Below, piece after piece: positions 40,911-50,801 of a stretch of DNA of 64,000 bases; the stretch's first letter is position 1; the number at the start of each line of letters is the position of its first letter. Below the pieces are notes generated by a model. It saw only the letters and a list, made by a program, of their open reading frames with translations, was not told the origin of the DNA and did not search any database. The DNA is from Hydrogenophaga pseudoflava NBRC 102511 (GTDB taxonomy: Bacteria > Pseudomonadota > Gammaproteobacteria > Burkholderiales > Burkholderiaceae_C): NCBI RefSeq assembly GCF_001592285.1, contig NZ_BCWQ01000002.1, positions 186,001-250,000 of the forward strand, given 5' to 3'. A program made the position numbers and the translations under genes.

Positions 40911-42385
40911 CGTCGTTCGCCGAACGCTGCGGCCTGCACGACACCCACCGGGAGGCGGCCTGCTTGCGCGCCGCCGAGCTGATCGAGTCCAGCGGCGTCC
41001 AGCGCGTGCGCATGGGCTGGTGCGATGTGCACGGACAGTTGCGCGGCAAGACCCTGATGGCACACGCCGCGGTCAAGGCCTTGCGCGACGGCGTCGGCAT
41101 GGTCGGCACCATGATGCTCAAGGACACCTCGGACCACACCGCCTGGAAGGTGTTCGAGGCCGGGGGCACCGAAGGCCTGACCGGGTTCGCCGGCGCCTCC
41201 AACCTCATGCTGCTGCCCGACCCCGAGAGCTTCACCCTGCTGCCCTGGAGCGCGGGCACGGGCTGGTTGCGCTGCCAGCCCTGGCACAGCAACGGAACGC
41301 CGGTGGCGCTGGACAGCCGGCACGTGCTGGAGCAGGCGCTGTCCAGGCTCGCGATGGCGGGCTTCGGCTTCAAGACCGGCCTGGAGGTCGAATTTCACAT
41401 CTACCGCATCACCGACGAAGCACCTCAGCTCGACCCCGAACTCGCAGGCTGGCCGGGATTGCCGCCAGCGGTGCAGATGATCCATCCCGGTTACAACCTG
41501 CAGGCCGAGGCCATGATGGACATGGCAGACGAGCCGCTGAGCATCGTGATGCAGACCGCCCAGGCGCTGGGCCTGCCACTGCAGTCGCTGGAGATTGAGC
41601 TGGGCCCGAGCCAGGTGGAGGCGGTGTTCGACGCCACCGATGCGCTGACCGCCGCCGACCAGATGGTGCTGTTCCGCAACGGCGTGCGGCAGGCGCTGCG
41701 CCGCGCCGGCTACCTGGCCACCTTCATGTGCCGCCCGCCCTTCCCCAACATCATGTCCAGCGGCTGGCACCTGCACCAGTCACTGGTTGAACGCGATGGC
41801 GGCCGCAACGGCTGTGCGCGCGCCGCTCCCGCCGAGGACAGCACGGTGCGCGACGCCCGCCACACCCTCTCGGACGCCGGTGCCCACTGGCTGGCCGGCC
41901 TGCTGGCGCATGCGCCGGGCATGACCGCGCTGTGTACCCCCACCATCAACGGCTTCGGCCGCTTCCGGCCCAACGCCCTGGCGCCGCAGCACATCCTCTG
42001 GGGCCAGGACAACCGAGGCGCGATGTTGCGCGTGGTGGGCGCCGCGGGCGACCCCGCCACCCGGATTGAAAACCGCATCGGCGAGCCCGCGGCCAATCCC
42101 TACCTCTACATGGCGTCCCAAATCCATGCCGGCCTGGACGGCCTGCTGCGCGGCCTGGAACCTCCGCCCGCCACCGACAATCCCTATGCCACCGGCCACG
42201 CTCGCCTGCCGGACAACCTGGGCGATGCCCTGGCCGCCCTGCGGGGCGACGAGGCACTGATGAACGGACTGGGCGCTGCGGTGGTCGAACACTTTTACCG
42301 CATCAAGCAGTCTGAAATCAACCGCCACGCCGACGCCCAGGACAAGGCAGACTTTGAACGGCGCGAATACTTCAGCCGCTACTGA
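40907..42385 (+). CDS. Glutamine synthetase-like gamma-glutamyl ligase
   Basis: A 492-residue class of GS-fold ligase related to PuuA, GlnT and gamma-glutamylanilide or gamma-glutamylisopropylamide synthases, not housekeeping GlnA. The beta-grasp domain has RMGWCDVHGQLRGKTL; the catalytic domain has GLEVEFHIY, the ATP/glutamate loop SGWHLHQSL, WGQDNRGAMLRV and RIENRIGEPAANPYLYMA, so metal and nucleotide ligands are largely kept. It overlaps the Rieske oxygenase by ATGA, a sign the two act together. Reaction expected: glutamate + amine + ATP to gamma-glutamylamide. The amine is unknown. Confidence 0.82.
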   Translation: MTSFAERCGLHDTHREAACLRAAELIESSGVQRVRMGWCDVHGQLRGKTLMAHAAVKALRDGVGMVGTMMLKDTSDHTAWKVFEAGGTEGLTGFAGASNLMLLPDPESFTLLPWSAGTGWLRCQPWHSNGTPVALDSRHVLEQALSRLAMAGFGFKTGLEVEFHIYRITDEAPQLDPELAGWPGLPPAVQMIHPGYNLQAEAMMDMADEPLSIVMQTAQALGLPLQSLEIELGPSQVEAVFDATDALTAADQMVLFRNGVRQALRRAGYLATFMCRPPFPNIMSSGWHLHQSLVERDGGRNGCARAAPAEDSTVRDARHTLSDAGAHWLAGLLAHAPGMTALCTPTINGFGRFRPNALAPQHILWGQDNRGAMLRVVGAAGDPATRIENRIGEPAANPYLYMASQIHAGLDGLLRGLEPPPATDNPYATGHARLPDNLGDALAALRGDEALMNGLGAAVVEHFYRIKQSEINRHADAQDKADFERREYFSRY

Positions 42386-42399
42386 TTCACTTCTTTCAC

Positions 42400-42729
42400 A
42401 TGAGCACCATCCACATCCGTTTCGTCCACGCCGACCAGACCGAAGAAACCATCACCGCCGCCACCGGCCAGAGCCTGATGAAGGCCGCTGTCGACGCCGA
42501 TATCCATGGCATCGAGGCCGATTGCGGCGGCGTTCTCACCTGCGCCACCTGCCACGTCATGATCGACAGCCCCTGGGCCGAGAAGCTGCCCAAGCCGGTG
42601 GCCGACGAAACCGACATGCTCGATTTCGCGGCCAGTCCGGTCGAGTCCGGCAGCCGGCTGAGCTGCCAGGTTCGGCTGACACCCGAGCTCGATGGGCTGG
42701 TGGTCCGCCTGCCCGCCTCGCAACACTGA
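42400..42729 (+). CDS. [2Fe-2S] ferredoxin (adrenodoxin type)
   Basis: A 109-residue ferredoxin. Cluster ligands are in ADCGGVLTCATCH (Cys42, Cys48, Cys51 by my count) with the fourth in SRLSCQV near residue 86. It is distinct from the isc fdx in its acidic and C-terminal regions and resembles ferredoxins that feed P450s and Rieske oxygenases. It lies 14 bp after the GS-like gene, so it probably donates electrons to the upstream oxygenase; a ferredoxin reductase must come from elsewhere. Confidence 0.88.
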   Translation: MSTIHIRFVHADQTEETITAATGQSLMKAAVDADIHGIEADCGGVLTCATCHVMIDSPWAEKLPKPVADETDMLDFAASPVESGSRLSCQVRLTPELDGLVVRLPASQH

Positions 42730-42759
42730 CCCGCCTCCCCGAGTACTGAAAGGTCACCG

Positions 42760-43455
42760 ATGAGCTACACCTTCGCCCCGCCCGCCGTCGTCTCCGTGCC
42801 CGTGGTGGGGCGCGCCGAACGCTTTCCCGTCCACCGCATCTACTGCGTGGGCCGCAACTACGAAGAACACGCCAAGGAAATGGGCTTCACCGGCCGCGAG
42901 CCGCCATTCTTCTTCCTCAAACCTGCCGACGCCATCGTGGTGGCCGAGGCCGGACAGACCGCCACCATCCCCTACCCGTCGCTCACCGGCAACCTGCACC
43001 ACGAGATCGAGCTGGTCGTCGCCATCGGCCGGGGTGGACGGAACATCAAGGCAGCCGATGCCGCCAGCCACATCTACGGCTACGCCGTGGGGCTGGACAT
43101 GACCCGCAGAGATCTTCAAAACGACATGAAGAAACAGGGCCGCCCCTGGTGCATCGGCAAGGCCTTCGACCAGTCGGCGCCCATCGGCCCCATCACACCC
43201 GCCGCTGAAGCCGGCGACATCGCCAACGCCGCGATCTGGGTCCAGGTGAACGGCACCGACCGTCAGCGCAGCAATGTCTCGAAGCTCATCTGGAACATCG
43301 CCGAAACCATCGAGCACCTGTCGGCGGCCTGGGAACTGCAACCCGGCGACCTCATCTACACCGGCACACCCGAAGGCGTGGCTGCGGTGGTCAGCGGCGA
43401 CACCATGAGCGGTGGTGTCGACGGACTCACCAGCATTGCTGTGCACGTGGGGTGA
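42760..43455 (+). CDS. Fumarylacetoacetate hydrolase-family enzyme (FAHD1/fumarylpyruvate hydrolase-like)
   Basis: A 231-residue single-domain FAH-fold protein. The metal site is seen in YCVGRNYEEHAKEMG, HHEIELVVAIG (two acidic ligands) and GYAVGLDMTRRDLQ (Asp); FFFLKPADAIV and PEGVAAVVSGD are further family signatures. Members hydrolyse acylpyruvates such as fumarylpyruvate or decarboxylate oxaloacetate. In this run it could handle a ring-cleavage product, though no ring-cleavage dioxygenase is present. It follows the ferredoxin gene by 30 bp. Confidence 0.85.
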   Translation: MSYTFAPPAVVSVPVVGRAERFPVHRIYCVGRNYEEHAKEMGFTGREPPFFFLKPADAIVVAEAGQTATIPYPSLTGNLHHEIELVVAIGRGGRNIKAADAASHIYGYAVGLDMTRRDLQNDMKKQGRPWCIGKAFDQSAPIGPITPAAEAGDIANAAIWVQVNGTDRQRSNVSKLIWNIAETIEHLSAAWELQPGDLIYTGTPEGVAAVVSGDTMSGGVDGLTSIAVHVG

Positions 43456-43539
43456 CCCGGCAAGGGTAAACCCCCAGAGGCCGCTCCCTAGAATGGAACG
43501 CCTCTGATCCGCTGTTCCCCTAACTACAGGAGCCATCAC

Positions 43540-44598
43540 ATGATCCAGCGCAGAACCCTGCTCCAGTCCGGTGCCGCCGTTGCCTTCGGTGCCCCCGCCC
43601 TCGTCGGCCTTGCCCAGCAAAGCGTGACCCTCAAGTTCCACACTTTCATGGCGCCGCAATCCAACGTGTGGCTGAACATGCACAAGGCCTGGATGGACAA
43701 AGTCACCAAGGACTCCGAAGGTCGCATCAAGTTCGAGGCCTATCCCGCCATGCAATTGGGCGGCTCGCCCGTGCAGCTGTACGACCAGGCCAAGGACGGT
43801 GTGGTCGACATCGTGTGGACCCTGCCGGGCAACACCCCGGGCCGTTTCCCCCGCATCGAGGTGTTCGAACTGCCGTTCATGATGAACAACGCCGAAGCGA
43901 CCTCTCGCGCCTACTGGGAATACGTGCAGACCGCGGCCACGGACGAGTTCAAGGAAGTTCACCCGATCGCACTGCAGGTGCACGGCCCCGGCATGTTCCA
44001 CATGCGCGACAAACTGGTGAAGACCGCGGCCGACCTGCAAGGCTCCAAGGTGCGCGGCCCCACCCGGCAGATCACCAAGATGCTGGGCTACCTGGGCGCC
44101 ACACCGGTCGGCATGCCGCTGCCGCAGATCCCTGACGCACTGTCCAAGGGCGTGATCAACGGCTGCGTGATTCCCTGGGAAGTGGTTCCCTCGGTCAAGG
44201 TGCACGAGCTCACCAAGTTCCACAGCGAATTTGACCCTGCTGGCGGCGCGTTGTACACCACCACCTTCATCATGGCGATGAACAAGGCCAAGTACGCCTC
44301 GCTGCCGCCCGACCTCAAGGCCATCATCGACAAGAACTCGGGCATCGAAACCTCGGGCTGGCTGGGCAAGGTGCAGCAGGGCGGGGATGTTCCCGGTCGC
44401 GAGGCGGCGGTCAAGCAGGGCAACACCATCCACACCATCCCTGCGGCCGAGGCACAGGAGTTCAAGCGCAAGGCGCGACTGGTCGAGGTCGAGTGGATGC
44501 AGGACATGGACAAGCGCGGTTTCAACGGCAAGCAACTGCTGGACACCGCCAAGGCGCTGATCGAGAAGCACGGTAAGGCCACCACGAAGAAGGCCTGA
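43540..44598 (+). CDS. TRAP transporter solute-binding protein (DctP family), Tat-type leader
   Basis: A 352-residue periplasmic binding protein. The N-terminus MIQRRTLLQSGAAVAFGAPA has a twin-arginine motif, a hydrophobic core and a likely cleavage before residue 30. The mature part has FHTFMAPQSNVW, VRGPTRQITKMLG (the carboxylate-binding Arg region) and GCVIPWEV, typical of TRAP receptors for organic acids. No dctQ/dctM membrane genes follow; a terminator comes next. It lies 84 bp after the FAH gene with a good ACAGGAG ribosome site, so it may have its own promoter or be the last gene of the operon. Confidence 0.9.
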   Translation: MIQRRTLLQSGAAVAFGAPALVGLAQQSVTLKFHTFMAPQSNVWLNMHKAWMDKVTKDSEGRIKFEAYPAMQLGGSPVQLYDQAKDGVVDIVWTLPGNTPGRFPRIEVFELPFMMNNAEATSRAYWEYVQTAATDEFKEVHPIALQVHGPGMFHMRDKLVKTAADLQGSKVRGPTRQITKMLGYLGATPVGMPLPQIPDALSKGVINGCVIPWEVVPSVKVHELTKFHSEFDPAGGALYTTTFIMAMNKAKYASLPPDLKAIIDKNSGIETSGWLGKVQQGGDVPGREAAVKQGNTIHTIPAAEAQEFKRKARLVEVEWMQDMDKRGFNGKQLLDTAKALIEKHGKATTKKA

Positions 44599-44614
44599 CA
44601 GCCGTCGGCTTCAC

Positions 44615-44637
44615 AAGGGCTCCCAAGGGAGCCCTTT
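44615..44637 (+). terminator. Terminator after the TRAP binding-protein gene
   Basis: Stem AAGGGCTCC / GGAGCCCTT with a CAAG loop followed by Ts (to 44639). It ends the Rieske-to-TRAP run. Confidence 0.9.
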
Positions 44638-44669
44638 TTGCTTTTTGTTCAGCCCCTACACTCAACGCC

Positions 44670-45224
44670 ATGTTTCGCAGCCCGATCCAGCACTGCCGCC
44701 AATGCGGCGCACCCGTGGTCTACCGCCTGCCCGACGACGGGGACACCAAGCCTCGCGCAGTCTGCACCGCGTGTGCCACCGTGCACTACGAAAACCCGCT
44801 CAACGTGGTCGGCACCGTGCCGGTCTGGGGCGAGGACGGGGCCCAGGTGCTGCTGTGCCTGCGCAACATCGAACCGCGGCGAGGCAAGTGGACGTTGCCG
44901 GCCGGCTTCATGGAACTGGGGGAAACCACCGCCGAAGGTGCACAGCGCGAAACCATCGAGGAAGCCGGCGCCAGCATCGAGCTCGGGCCGCTGTTCACTC
45001 TGATGAACGTCGCGCGCGTGGGTCAGGTCCACATGTACTACCGTGCACGGCTGCTGAACGATCGCTTCGACCCAGGCGTTGAAACCATCGAGGCCCGTCT
45101 GTTCACGGAAGAGCAGATCCCCTGGGACGAGATCGCCTTCCGCACCGTCCGTGAAACCCTGGAGTGCTACTTCGCCGACCGCCGAAAAGGGCACTTCGGT
45201 TTTCACACCATCGACATTGCCTGA
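44670..45224 (+). CDS. NUDIX hydrolase with N-terminal zinc ribbon
   Basis: A 184-residue NUDIX protein. The N-terminus has a four-Cys zinc ribbon (CRQCG and CTACATVHYENP, about 9-40), as in NudC-like and ADP-ribose pyrophosphatase groups. The Nudix box is GFMELGETTAEGAQRETIEE followed by AG, complete with the REUxEE core. Substrates in this group include NAD(H), ADP-ribose and dinucleotides; which one cannot be told. It is followed by a shared hairpin terminator and the tRNA-Pro gene in opposite orientation. Confidence 0.88.
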   Translation: MFRSPIQHCRQCGAPVVYRLPDDGDTKPRAVCTACATVHYENPLNVVGTVPVWGEDGAQVLLCLRNIEPRRGKWTLPAGFMELGETTAEGAQRETIEEAGASIELGPLFTLMNVARVGQVHMYYRARLLNDRFDPGVETIEARLFTEEQIPWDEIAFRTVRETLECYFADRRKGHFGFHTIDIA

Positions 45225-45240
45225 CCGACAGAAACGAAAA

Positions 45241-45266
45241 AGCCCGCAATCGAACGATTGCGGGCT
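45241..45266. terminator. Bidirectional terminator between NUDIX gene and tRNA-Pro
   Basis: Perfect 11-bp stem AGCCCGCAATC / GATTGCGGGCT with a GAAC loop, A-run on the left and T-run on the right. It can end both the NUDIX transcript (plus) and the tRNA-Pro transcript (minus). Confidence 0.92.
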
Positions 45267-45276
45267 TTTCAATAAA

Positions 45277-45353
45277 TGGTCGGCGTGGCGGGATTCGAAC
45301 TCGCGACCCCTTGCACCCCATGCAAGTGCGCTACCAGGCTGCGCTACACGCCG
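45277..45353 (-). tRNA. tRNA-Pro (anticodon GGG)
   Basis: The reverse complement is a 77-nt tRNA with encoded CCA. It begins CGGCGTG, has D-arm AGCGCAGCCTGGTAGCGCA, anticodon stem CTTGC/GCAAG with loop ATGGGGT (anticodon GGG), and T-loop GAGTTCGAATC. The C at position 1 is typical of bacterial tRNA-Pro. It follows the merR-like gene at the end of the thrS-ihfA block. Confidence 0.95.
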
Positions 45354-45388
45354 ACAAGCCTTGCATTATAGCGTGCAAATAGAGCGAT

Positions 45389-45847
45389 TCACACGGGGGC
45401 AGTAAGAAGCTCGCGAATTTCAAGCAACTCCCGTCGGACACCCAGCAACGCAGCTGATGGTTGCTCAGAAACCGCGGGGATGGCCTCTGCCACCAGATCT
45501 TCTTCTGCGTCCCCCAGGACGTCGTATCCGACAGAATCAGCGAAATCGTCATCCTGCGCGCGGCGCCTGTCCCGCTCGGCCTGCACCAGCTCCTGAAGCT
45601 TGTTGCGGGCGCCGCTGATGGTGAAGCCTTGGTCGTACAGCAACTCCCGGATCCGCCGAATCATGAGCACTTCGTGGTGCTGGTAGTAGCGTCGGTTGCC
45701 ACGCCGCTTCATCGGGCGCAACTGGGTGAACTCCTGCTCCCAGTAGCGCAGCACGTGCGGCTTGACACCACACAACTCGCCCACTTCCCCAATGGTGAAG
45801 TAGCGTTTTGCGGGGATAGGGGGAAGCGATTTTTCCATCAAAATCAA
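45389..45847 (-). CDS. MerR-family transcriptional regulator
   Basis: A 152-residue regulator. The MerR winged helix is N-terminal (YFTIGEVGELCGVKPHVLRYWEQEF, then RRGNRRYYQHHEVLMIRRI), with a coiled-coil helix ISGARNKLQELVQAERDRRR, and an acidic C-terminal tail of about 60 residues with no recognised effector domain. Members of this type regularly follow ihfA in betaproteobacteria and resemble the MlrA/CarH-like DNA-binding end without the B12 domain. No metal-binding cysteines are present. The target is unknown. An ATG nine bases downstream (MEKSLPPIP) could also be the start. Confidence 0.85.
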   Translation of the reverse strand: MILMEKSLPPIPAKRYFTIGEVGELCGVKPHVLRYWEQEFTQLRPMKRRGNRRYYQHHEVLMIRRIRELLYDQGFTISGARNKLQELVQAERDRRRAQDDDFADSVGYDVLGDAEEDLVAEAIPAVSEQPSAALLGVRRELLEIRELLTAPV

Positions 45848-45974
45848 TGCGGTATAAACCGAACCTTGAAATTTACTCTAAGCGCTGGTGCCGCGCGCTG
45901 CGCATCGGAAAAAACCGTACAAACTGTTGCAAATCCATCTCCTCAGCACTTTTTAGTGGCAGCGGAAGATAAAA

Positions 45975-46002
45975 AACCCGGCGACCACAGGTCCCGGGCT
46001 TC
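45975..46002 (-). terminator. Terminator after ihfA
   Basis: Imperfect stem AACCCGGCGACC / GGTCCCGGGCTT with an ACA loop; on the minus strand six Ts follow. It separates ihfA from the merR-like gene. Confidence 0.75.
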
Positions 46003-46037
46003 ATTGATTGCCTGCAATGCAAGGCTGTGCGAAATGC

Positions 46038-46364
46038 TCAGCCGGTGACAACGGCCGCCTGCACCTGCTCCTTGAGTTTGGGGCTCGCATGGAACGTGAC
46101 CACCCGACGAGCCTCGATGGCCACGGGTTCTCCTGTTCTGGGGTTGCGACCCGGTCGCGGGGCCTTGGTTCGGATCTGAAAGTTGCCGAAGCCGGAGATC
46201 TTGACGTCGGTGCCCTCGACCAGACAGTCTGTGATCAGGTCAAAAAACGCATCAATCATGTCCTTGGACTCGCGCTTGTTCAGACCGATCTGATCAAACA
46301 ACAGCTCAGCAAGCTGCGCCTTTGTGAGTGCAGGAGTCTCCAGGCTCTCGACTGCCAGTTCCAT
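46038..46364 (-). CDS. ihfA: Integration host factor alpha subunit
   Basis: A 108-residue HU/IHF-fold DNA-bending protein. It has [22 protein letters not shown] at the N-terminus and the DNA-binding arm [23 protein letters not shown], with the Pro at the tip that intercalates in DNA. I chose the ATG at 46362-46364 ([11 protein letters not shown]) because GGAG lies eight bases upstream; ATG at 46391 is an alternative, and the frame reaches a TTG overlapping the pheT stop. It is downstream of pheT in the standard order. Confidence 0.93.
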   Translation of the reverse strand: MELAVESLETPALTKAQLAELLFDQIGLNKRESKDMIDAFFDLITDCLVEGTDVKISGFGNFQIRTKAPRPGRNPRTGEPVAIEARRVVTFHASPKLKEQVQAAVVTG

Positions 46365-46402
46365 TGGGGTGTGCTCCAGATTCTTGTCCATACGCAAGGC
46401 GC

Positions 46403-48826
46403 TCAACGCAGGCGCGCACCCACGCGCTGTTCCAGCGAAACCAGCGCGCCCTTGACCGCCGCCTCAATCTCCTGCTCGGTCAGTGTAGCGTCCTCCCGAC
46501 TGAGCGTCAGGCGCACTGCCAAGCTCTTCTCGTCCGACGCCAGGCCGCCGCCCTGCCCTTCGGACGTCTTCTTGGGCCGGTACACATCGAACAACACGGC
46601 GTCGCGAAGAAGCTCACCTCCTGCGTCACGGATGGCTTCCATTACCGCGGCGTGCGTCACCGCCTCCTTGACCACGATGGCGATATCGCGCTCGACCGGC
46701 TGGTGGCGGCTCACGCTCTGGAACACCGGAACCTCGCGCTGCAGCACCGCATCCAGTGCGAGTTCAAACATCACCGGCGCCTGCGTCAGGTCGTAGCCCT
46801 GGCGCCACTTCGGATGCAGTTCGCCCACGTGACCGATGCAGCGCTCACCCAGCCAGACGCTGGCGCAGCGACCCGGGTGCATCGCGGAGTGCTCGGCTGG
46901 CTTGAAGGAGGCTTGCAATGGCGCCAGCAGCGCCTGCACATCACCCTTGATGTCGAAGAAATCGACGTTGCGCTCGGCGCAACCCCATTGCAGGCTGTCG
47001 ACCCCGCCATACGCCAGACCTGCCACCCGCATAGGTTGGTCGAACCCGGCGACGGAGGTGTCGCTGTCCTGAACCGACGGGTCCTTGCGGAACACGCGCC
47101 CCAGTTCAAACAGGCGCACACGCTGTGCCTTGCGGTCCAAGTTGAACTTGAGCACCGCGATCAGGCTGCCCAGCAGCGACGAGCGCATCACGTTCATCTG
47201 GCTGGCGATCGGATTCAGCAGTTTGATCGGATCGGCATTGCCAGCCAGTTCGCGCTCCCACCGCTCTTCGACAAAGCTGAAATTGATGGTTTCCTGATAG
47301 CCCAGTTGCGCCAGTTGACGGCGCACAGCAAATGGGCCGCGCCGGCTCTCGACCCGCAGCTTGGCGGTGATGGGCGCCAGCGGCGGATTCGTCGGCAGTT
47401 GTTCGTAGCCGATCACACGCGCGACCTCTTCGATCAGGTCTTCTTCGATCTGCAGGTCAAAACGAAAGGCCGGTGGTGCAACGGTGACCGTGCCCTCGCC
47501 TTCGGTCACAGCCAAGCCAAGGCGGCGCAGCGCGCCAACGCACTGCTCCTGAGTCACCGGCATGCCGATGACCTTTGCCGTGCGAGCCACGCGCAGCGTG
47601 ACCGGCCTGCCTTCCGGCAACGCAAGCACTTGATCATCCAGCGGGCCTGCCTGACCTCCACAGATCTCCAGCACCAGCTGCGTGATGCGCTCGACGTGTT
47701 CGACCGTGGTCGACGGGTCGACGCCACGCTCAAAGCGGTGGCCCGCATCGGTGCTGAAGTTGTAGCGGCGCGAACGGCCGGCGATCGCCTTGGGCCACCA
47801 GAACGCGGCTTCGATGAAGATGCTCTTCGTGTCGTCCGACACAGCGGTCGCGTCGCCCCCCATGATGCCCGCCAGCGACTCGACCTGCAGATCGTCGGCG
47901 ATCACACCCACGCTGCTGTCGAGCGTGACGGTATTGCCGTTGAGCAGCTTGAGCTGTTCGCCCTCGCGGCCCCAGCGCACCTGCAAACCGCCATGGATCT
48001 TGTCGAGGTCGAAGATGTGCGAGGGACGGCCCAACTCGAACATCACGTAGTTGGAAATATCCACCAGTGGCGAAACGCTGCGCTGGCCGCAACGCGCCAG
48101 GCGCTCGACCATCCAGGCCGGCGTCTGCGCCTGGGTGTTGACGCCACGCACCACGCGGCCGCTGAAACGGCCGCAGAGATCAGGCGCCTGCACACTCACC
48201 GGCAGGCGGTCTTGCACCTGCACGGCGGCTTTCGGAAACTCGGGCTGTACAAGCGGTGTACCGGTCAGGGCCGAGACCTCGCGTGCAATGCCATACACGC
48301 TCAGACAGTGCGCCAGGTTGGGCGTGAGCTTGAGCGTGAACAACATGTCGTCCAGTCCCAACTGCTCGCGGATGTTGCGGCCAGCCACAGCGTCGTCAGC
48401 CAGTTCCAGCAGGCCGTTGCTCTCCTCAGAAATCTGCAATTCCTTGGCCGAGCACAGCATGCCCTGGCTCTCGACGCCGCGCAGTTTGCCCAGCTTGATG
48501 GCGAAGGGTTTGCCGTCTTCGCCTGGCGGCAGCAACGCGCCAACGGTGGCGCACGGGACCTTGATGCCGGCACGCGCGTTGGGAGCGCCACAAACGATGT
48601 TCAACGGAGCGCCCTGCCCCACGTCCACCTGGCAAACGCGCAGGCGGTCGGCGTTGGGGTGTTGCTCGGCGCTCAGGATCTGTCCAACCACCACACCGGT
48701 GAAGGCGGGCGCAAACGGGCGCAGCTCCTCAACCTCCAAACCAGCCATGGTAAGGGTGTCGGCCAGTTGCTGACTGGTCAGGGGCGGGTTGCAGAAGGCA
48801 CGCAGCCAGGATTCGGGGAATTGCAT
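46403..48826 (-). CDS. pheT: Phenylalanyl-tRNA synthetase beta subunit
   Basis: An 807-residue subunit. The N-terminal tRNA-binding OB domain is at about 40-150 ([21 protein letters not shown]), followed by B3/B4 editing ([29 protein letters not shown]), B5, the catalytic-like core ([11 protein letters not shown]), and the C-terminal anticodon-binding FDX-ACB domain (about 715-807, [18 protein letters not shown]). Length is standard (about 790-810). It is 23 bp downstream of pheS and forms the heterotetramer with its product. Confidence 0.96.
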   Translation of the reverse strand: MQFPESWLRAFCNPPLTSQQLADTLTMAGLEVEELRPFAPAFTGVVVGQILSAEQHPNADRLRVCQVDVGQGAPLNIVCGAPNARAGIKVPCATVGALLPPGEDGKPFAIKLGKLRGVESQGMLCSAKELQISEESNGLLELADDAVAGRNIREQLGLDDMLFTLKLTPNLAHCLSVYGIAREVSALTGTPLVQPEFPKAAVQVQDRLPVSVQAPDLCGRFSGRVVRGVNTQAQTPAWMVERLARCGQRSVSPLVDISNYVMFELGRPSHIFDLDKIHGGLQVRWGREGEQLKLLNGNTVTLDSSVGVIADDLQVESLAGIMGGDATAVSDDTKSIFIEAAFWWPKAIAGRSRRYNFSTDAGHRFERGVDPSTTVEHVERITQLVLEICGGQAGPLDDQVLALPEGRPVTLRVARTAKVIGMPVTQEQCVGALRRLGLAVTEGEGTVTVAPPAFRFDLQIEEDLIEEVARVIGYEQLPTNPPLAPITAKLRVESRRGPFAVRRQLAQLGYQETINFSFVEERWERELAGNADPIKLLNPIASQMNVMRSSLLGSLIAVLKFNLDRKAQRVRLFELGRVFRKDPSVQDSDTSVAGFDQPMRVAGLAYGGVDSLQWGCAERNVDFFDIKGDVQALLAPLQASFKPAEHSAMHPGRCASVWLGERCIGHVGELHPKWRQGYDLTQAPVMFELALDAVLQREVPVFQSVSRHQPVERDIAIVVKEAVTHAAVMEAIRDAGGELLRDAVLFDVYRPKKTSEGQGGGLASDEKSLAVRLTLSREDATLTEQEIEAAVKGALVSLEQRVGARLR

Positions 48827-48849
48827 GATTTCTTCAGCTCAACAAGACT

Positions 48850-49973
<1,124 letters not shown>

Positions 49974-50020
49974 GAGCGACATCGTCACCACCGGCCGGAG
50001 CAGGCAGGGACAGTCGTGAA

Positions 50021-50380
50021 TCAAGCGGCCAGCTTGGCTTTGACTTGCTCCACGATGCTGTTGAAAGCAGCAACGTCGTTGACGGCCAGATCGGCCAGAA
50101 CCTTGCGGTCGATCTCGATCTGTGCCTTCTTCAGGCCATTGGCGAACTGGCTGTACGTCAGGCCGCAAGCGCGTGCACCGGCGTTGATACGCGCGATCCA
50201 CAGCTGACGGAAGACGCGCTTCTTGGTGCGGCGGTCACGGTAGGCGTATTGACCGGCCTTCATCACCGCCTGTTTGGCGATGCGGAAAACGTTACCGCGG
50301 CGACCGCGGAAACCCTTGGCAAGGGCGAGAACTTTTTTGTGACGGGCGCGTGCCGTTACACCACGTTTGACGCGAGGCAT
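50021..50380 (-). CDS. rplT: 50S ribosomal protein L20
   Basis: A 119-residue ribosomal protein with the usual basic N-terminus ([18 protein letters not shown]) and core [21 protein letters not shown]. It binds 23S rRNA early in assembly; in some bacteria it also represses its own operon by binding the leader mRNA. It is 24 bp after rpmI. Confidence 0.98.
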   Translation of the reverse strand: MPRVKRGVTARARHKKVLALAKGFRGRRGNVFRIAKQAVMKAGQYAYRDRRTKKRVFRQLWIARINAGARACGLTYSQFANGLKKAQIEIDRKVLADLAVNDVAAFNSIVEQVKAKLAA

Positions 50381-50404
50381 GTGTTGCTCCTTGTTCGTCG
50401 TTGA

Positions 50405-50608
50405 TCAAATGCCCATGCCGGGCAGCATCTGTGCCATGTGACCCATATTGGTCTCATGAACAGTCACCGCACCACGCAGATGGCGCTTGTTCTTGGTGGT
50501 CTTCTTGGTCAGGATGTGACGTTTGAAGGCTTGACCGCGCTTGACGGTGCCACCGGGACGAACGCGAAAACGCTTCTTCGCGCTGCTCTTGGTCTTCATT
50601 TTGGGCAT
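50405..50608 (-). CDS. rpmI: 50S ribosomal protein L35
   Basis: A 67-residue basic protein starting [20 protein letters not shown], standard for L35. The ATG at 50606-50608 follows AAAAGGAGC. It lies between a 193-nt structured spacer and rplT. Confidence 0.97.
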   Translation of the reverse strand: MPKMKTKSSAKKRFRVRPGGTVKRGQAFKRHILTKKTTKNKRHLRGAVTVHETNMGHMAQMLPGMGI

Positions 50609-50801
50609 GTGAATGCTCCTTTTCATTTGTGCTCGTGAGGCGCCGCGAACCTTCCGCGGACTTGCTGGCCCCGAGCCACTTTTGATGGACCACCCATTTG
50701 GGTCGTCCTGTTCGGAGAGAGGCTTTCACCCCTCACCTCGAAAGGACCGGCAGACTAGACCGGCCTTTTCAATCCTGACGGCAAAGACTTGCCACTGATT
50801 G
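50609..50801 (-). promoter_or_regulatory. Structured leader between infC and rpmI, candidate L20/L35 autoregulatory region
   Basis: This 193-nt spacer has no gene but several short hairpins on the minus strand, such as AAAGGCCGG / CCGGTCCTTT (near 50743-50770) and GACGACCCA / TGGGTGGTC (near 50684-50704). In other phyla, L20 binds the rpmI leader to shut off translation. Homology to those leaders cannot be shown by eye. Confidence 0.4.

Noticed and set aside
40907-42385. Calling this gene glnA (housekeeping glutamine synthetase)
   Set aside because: The N-terminal domain and the active-site loops (SGWHLHQS, NRIGEPAANP) differ from GlnA, the adenylylation-site region is absent, and the gene sits in a catabolic run.
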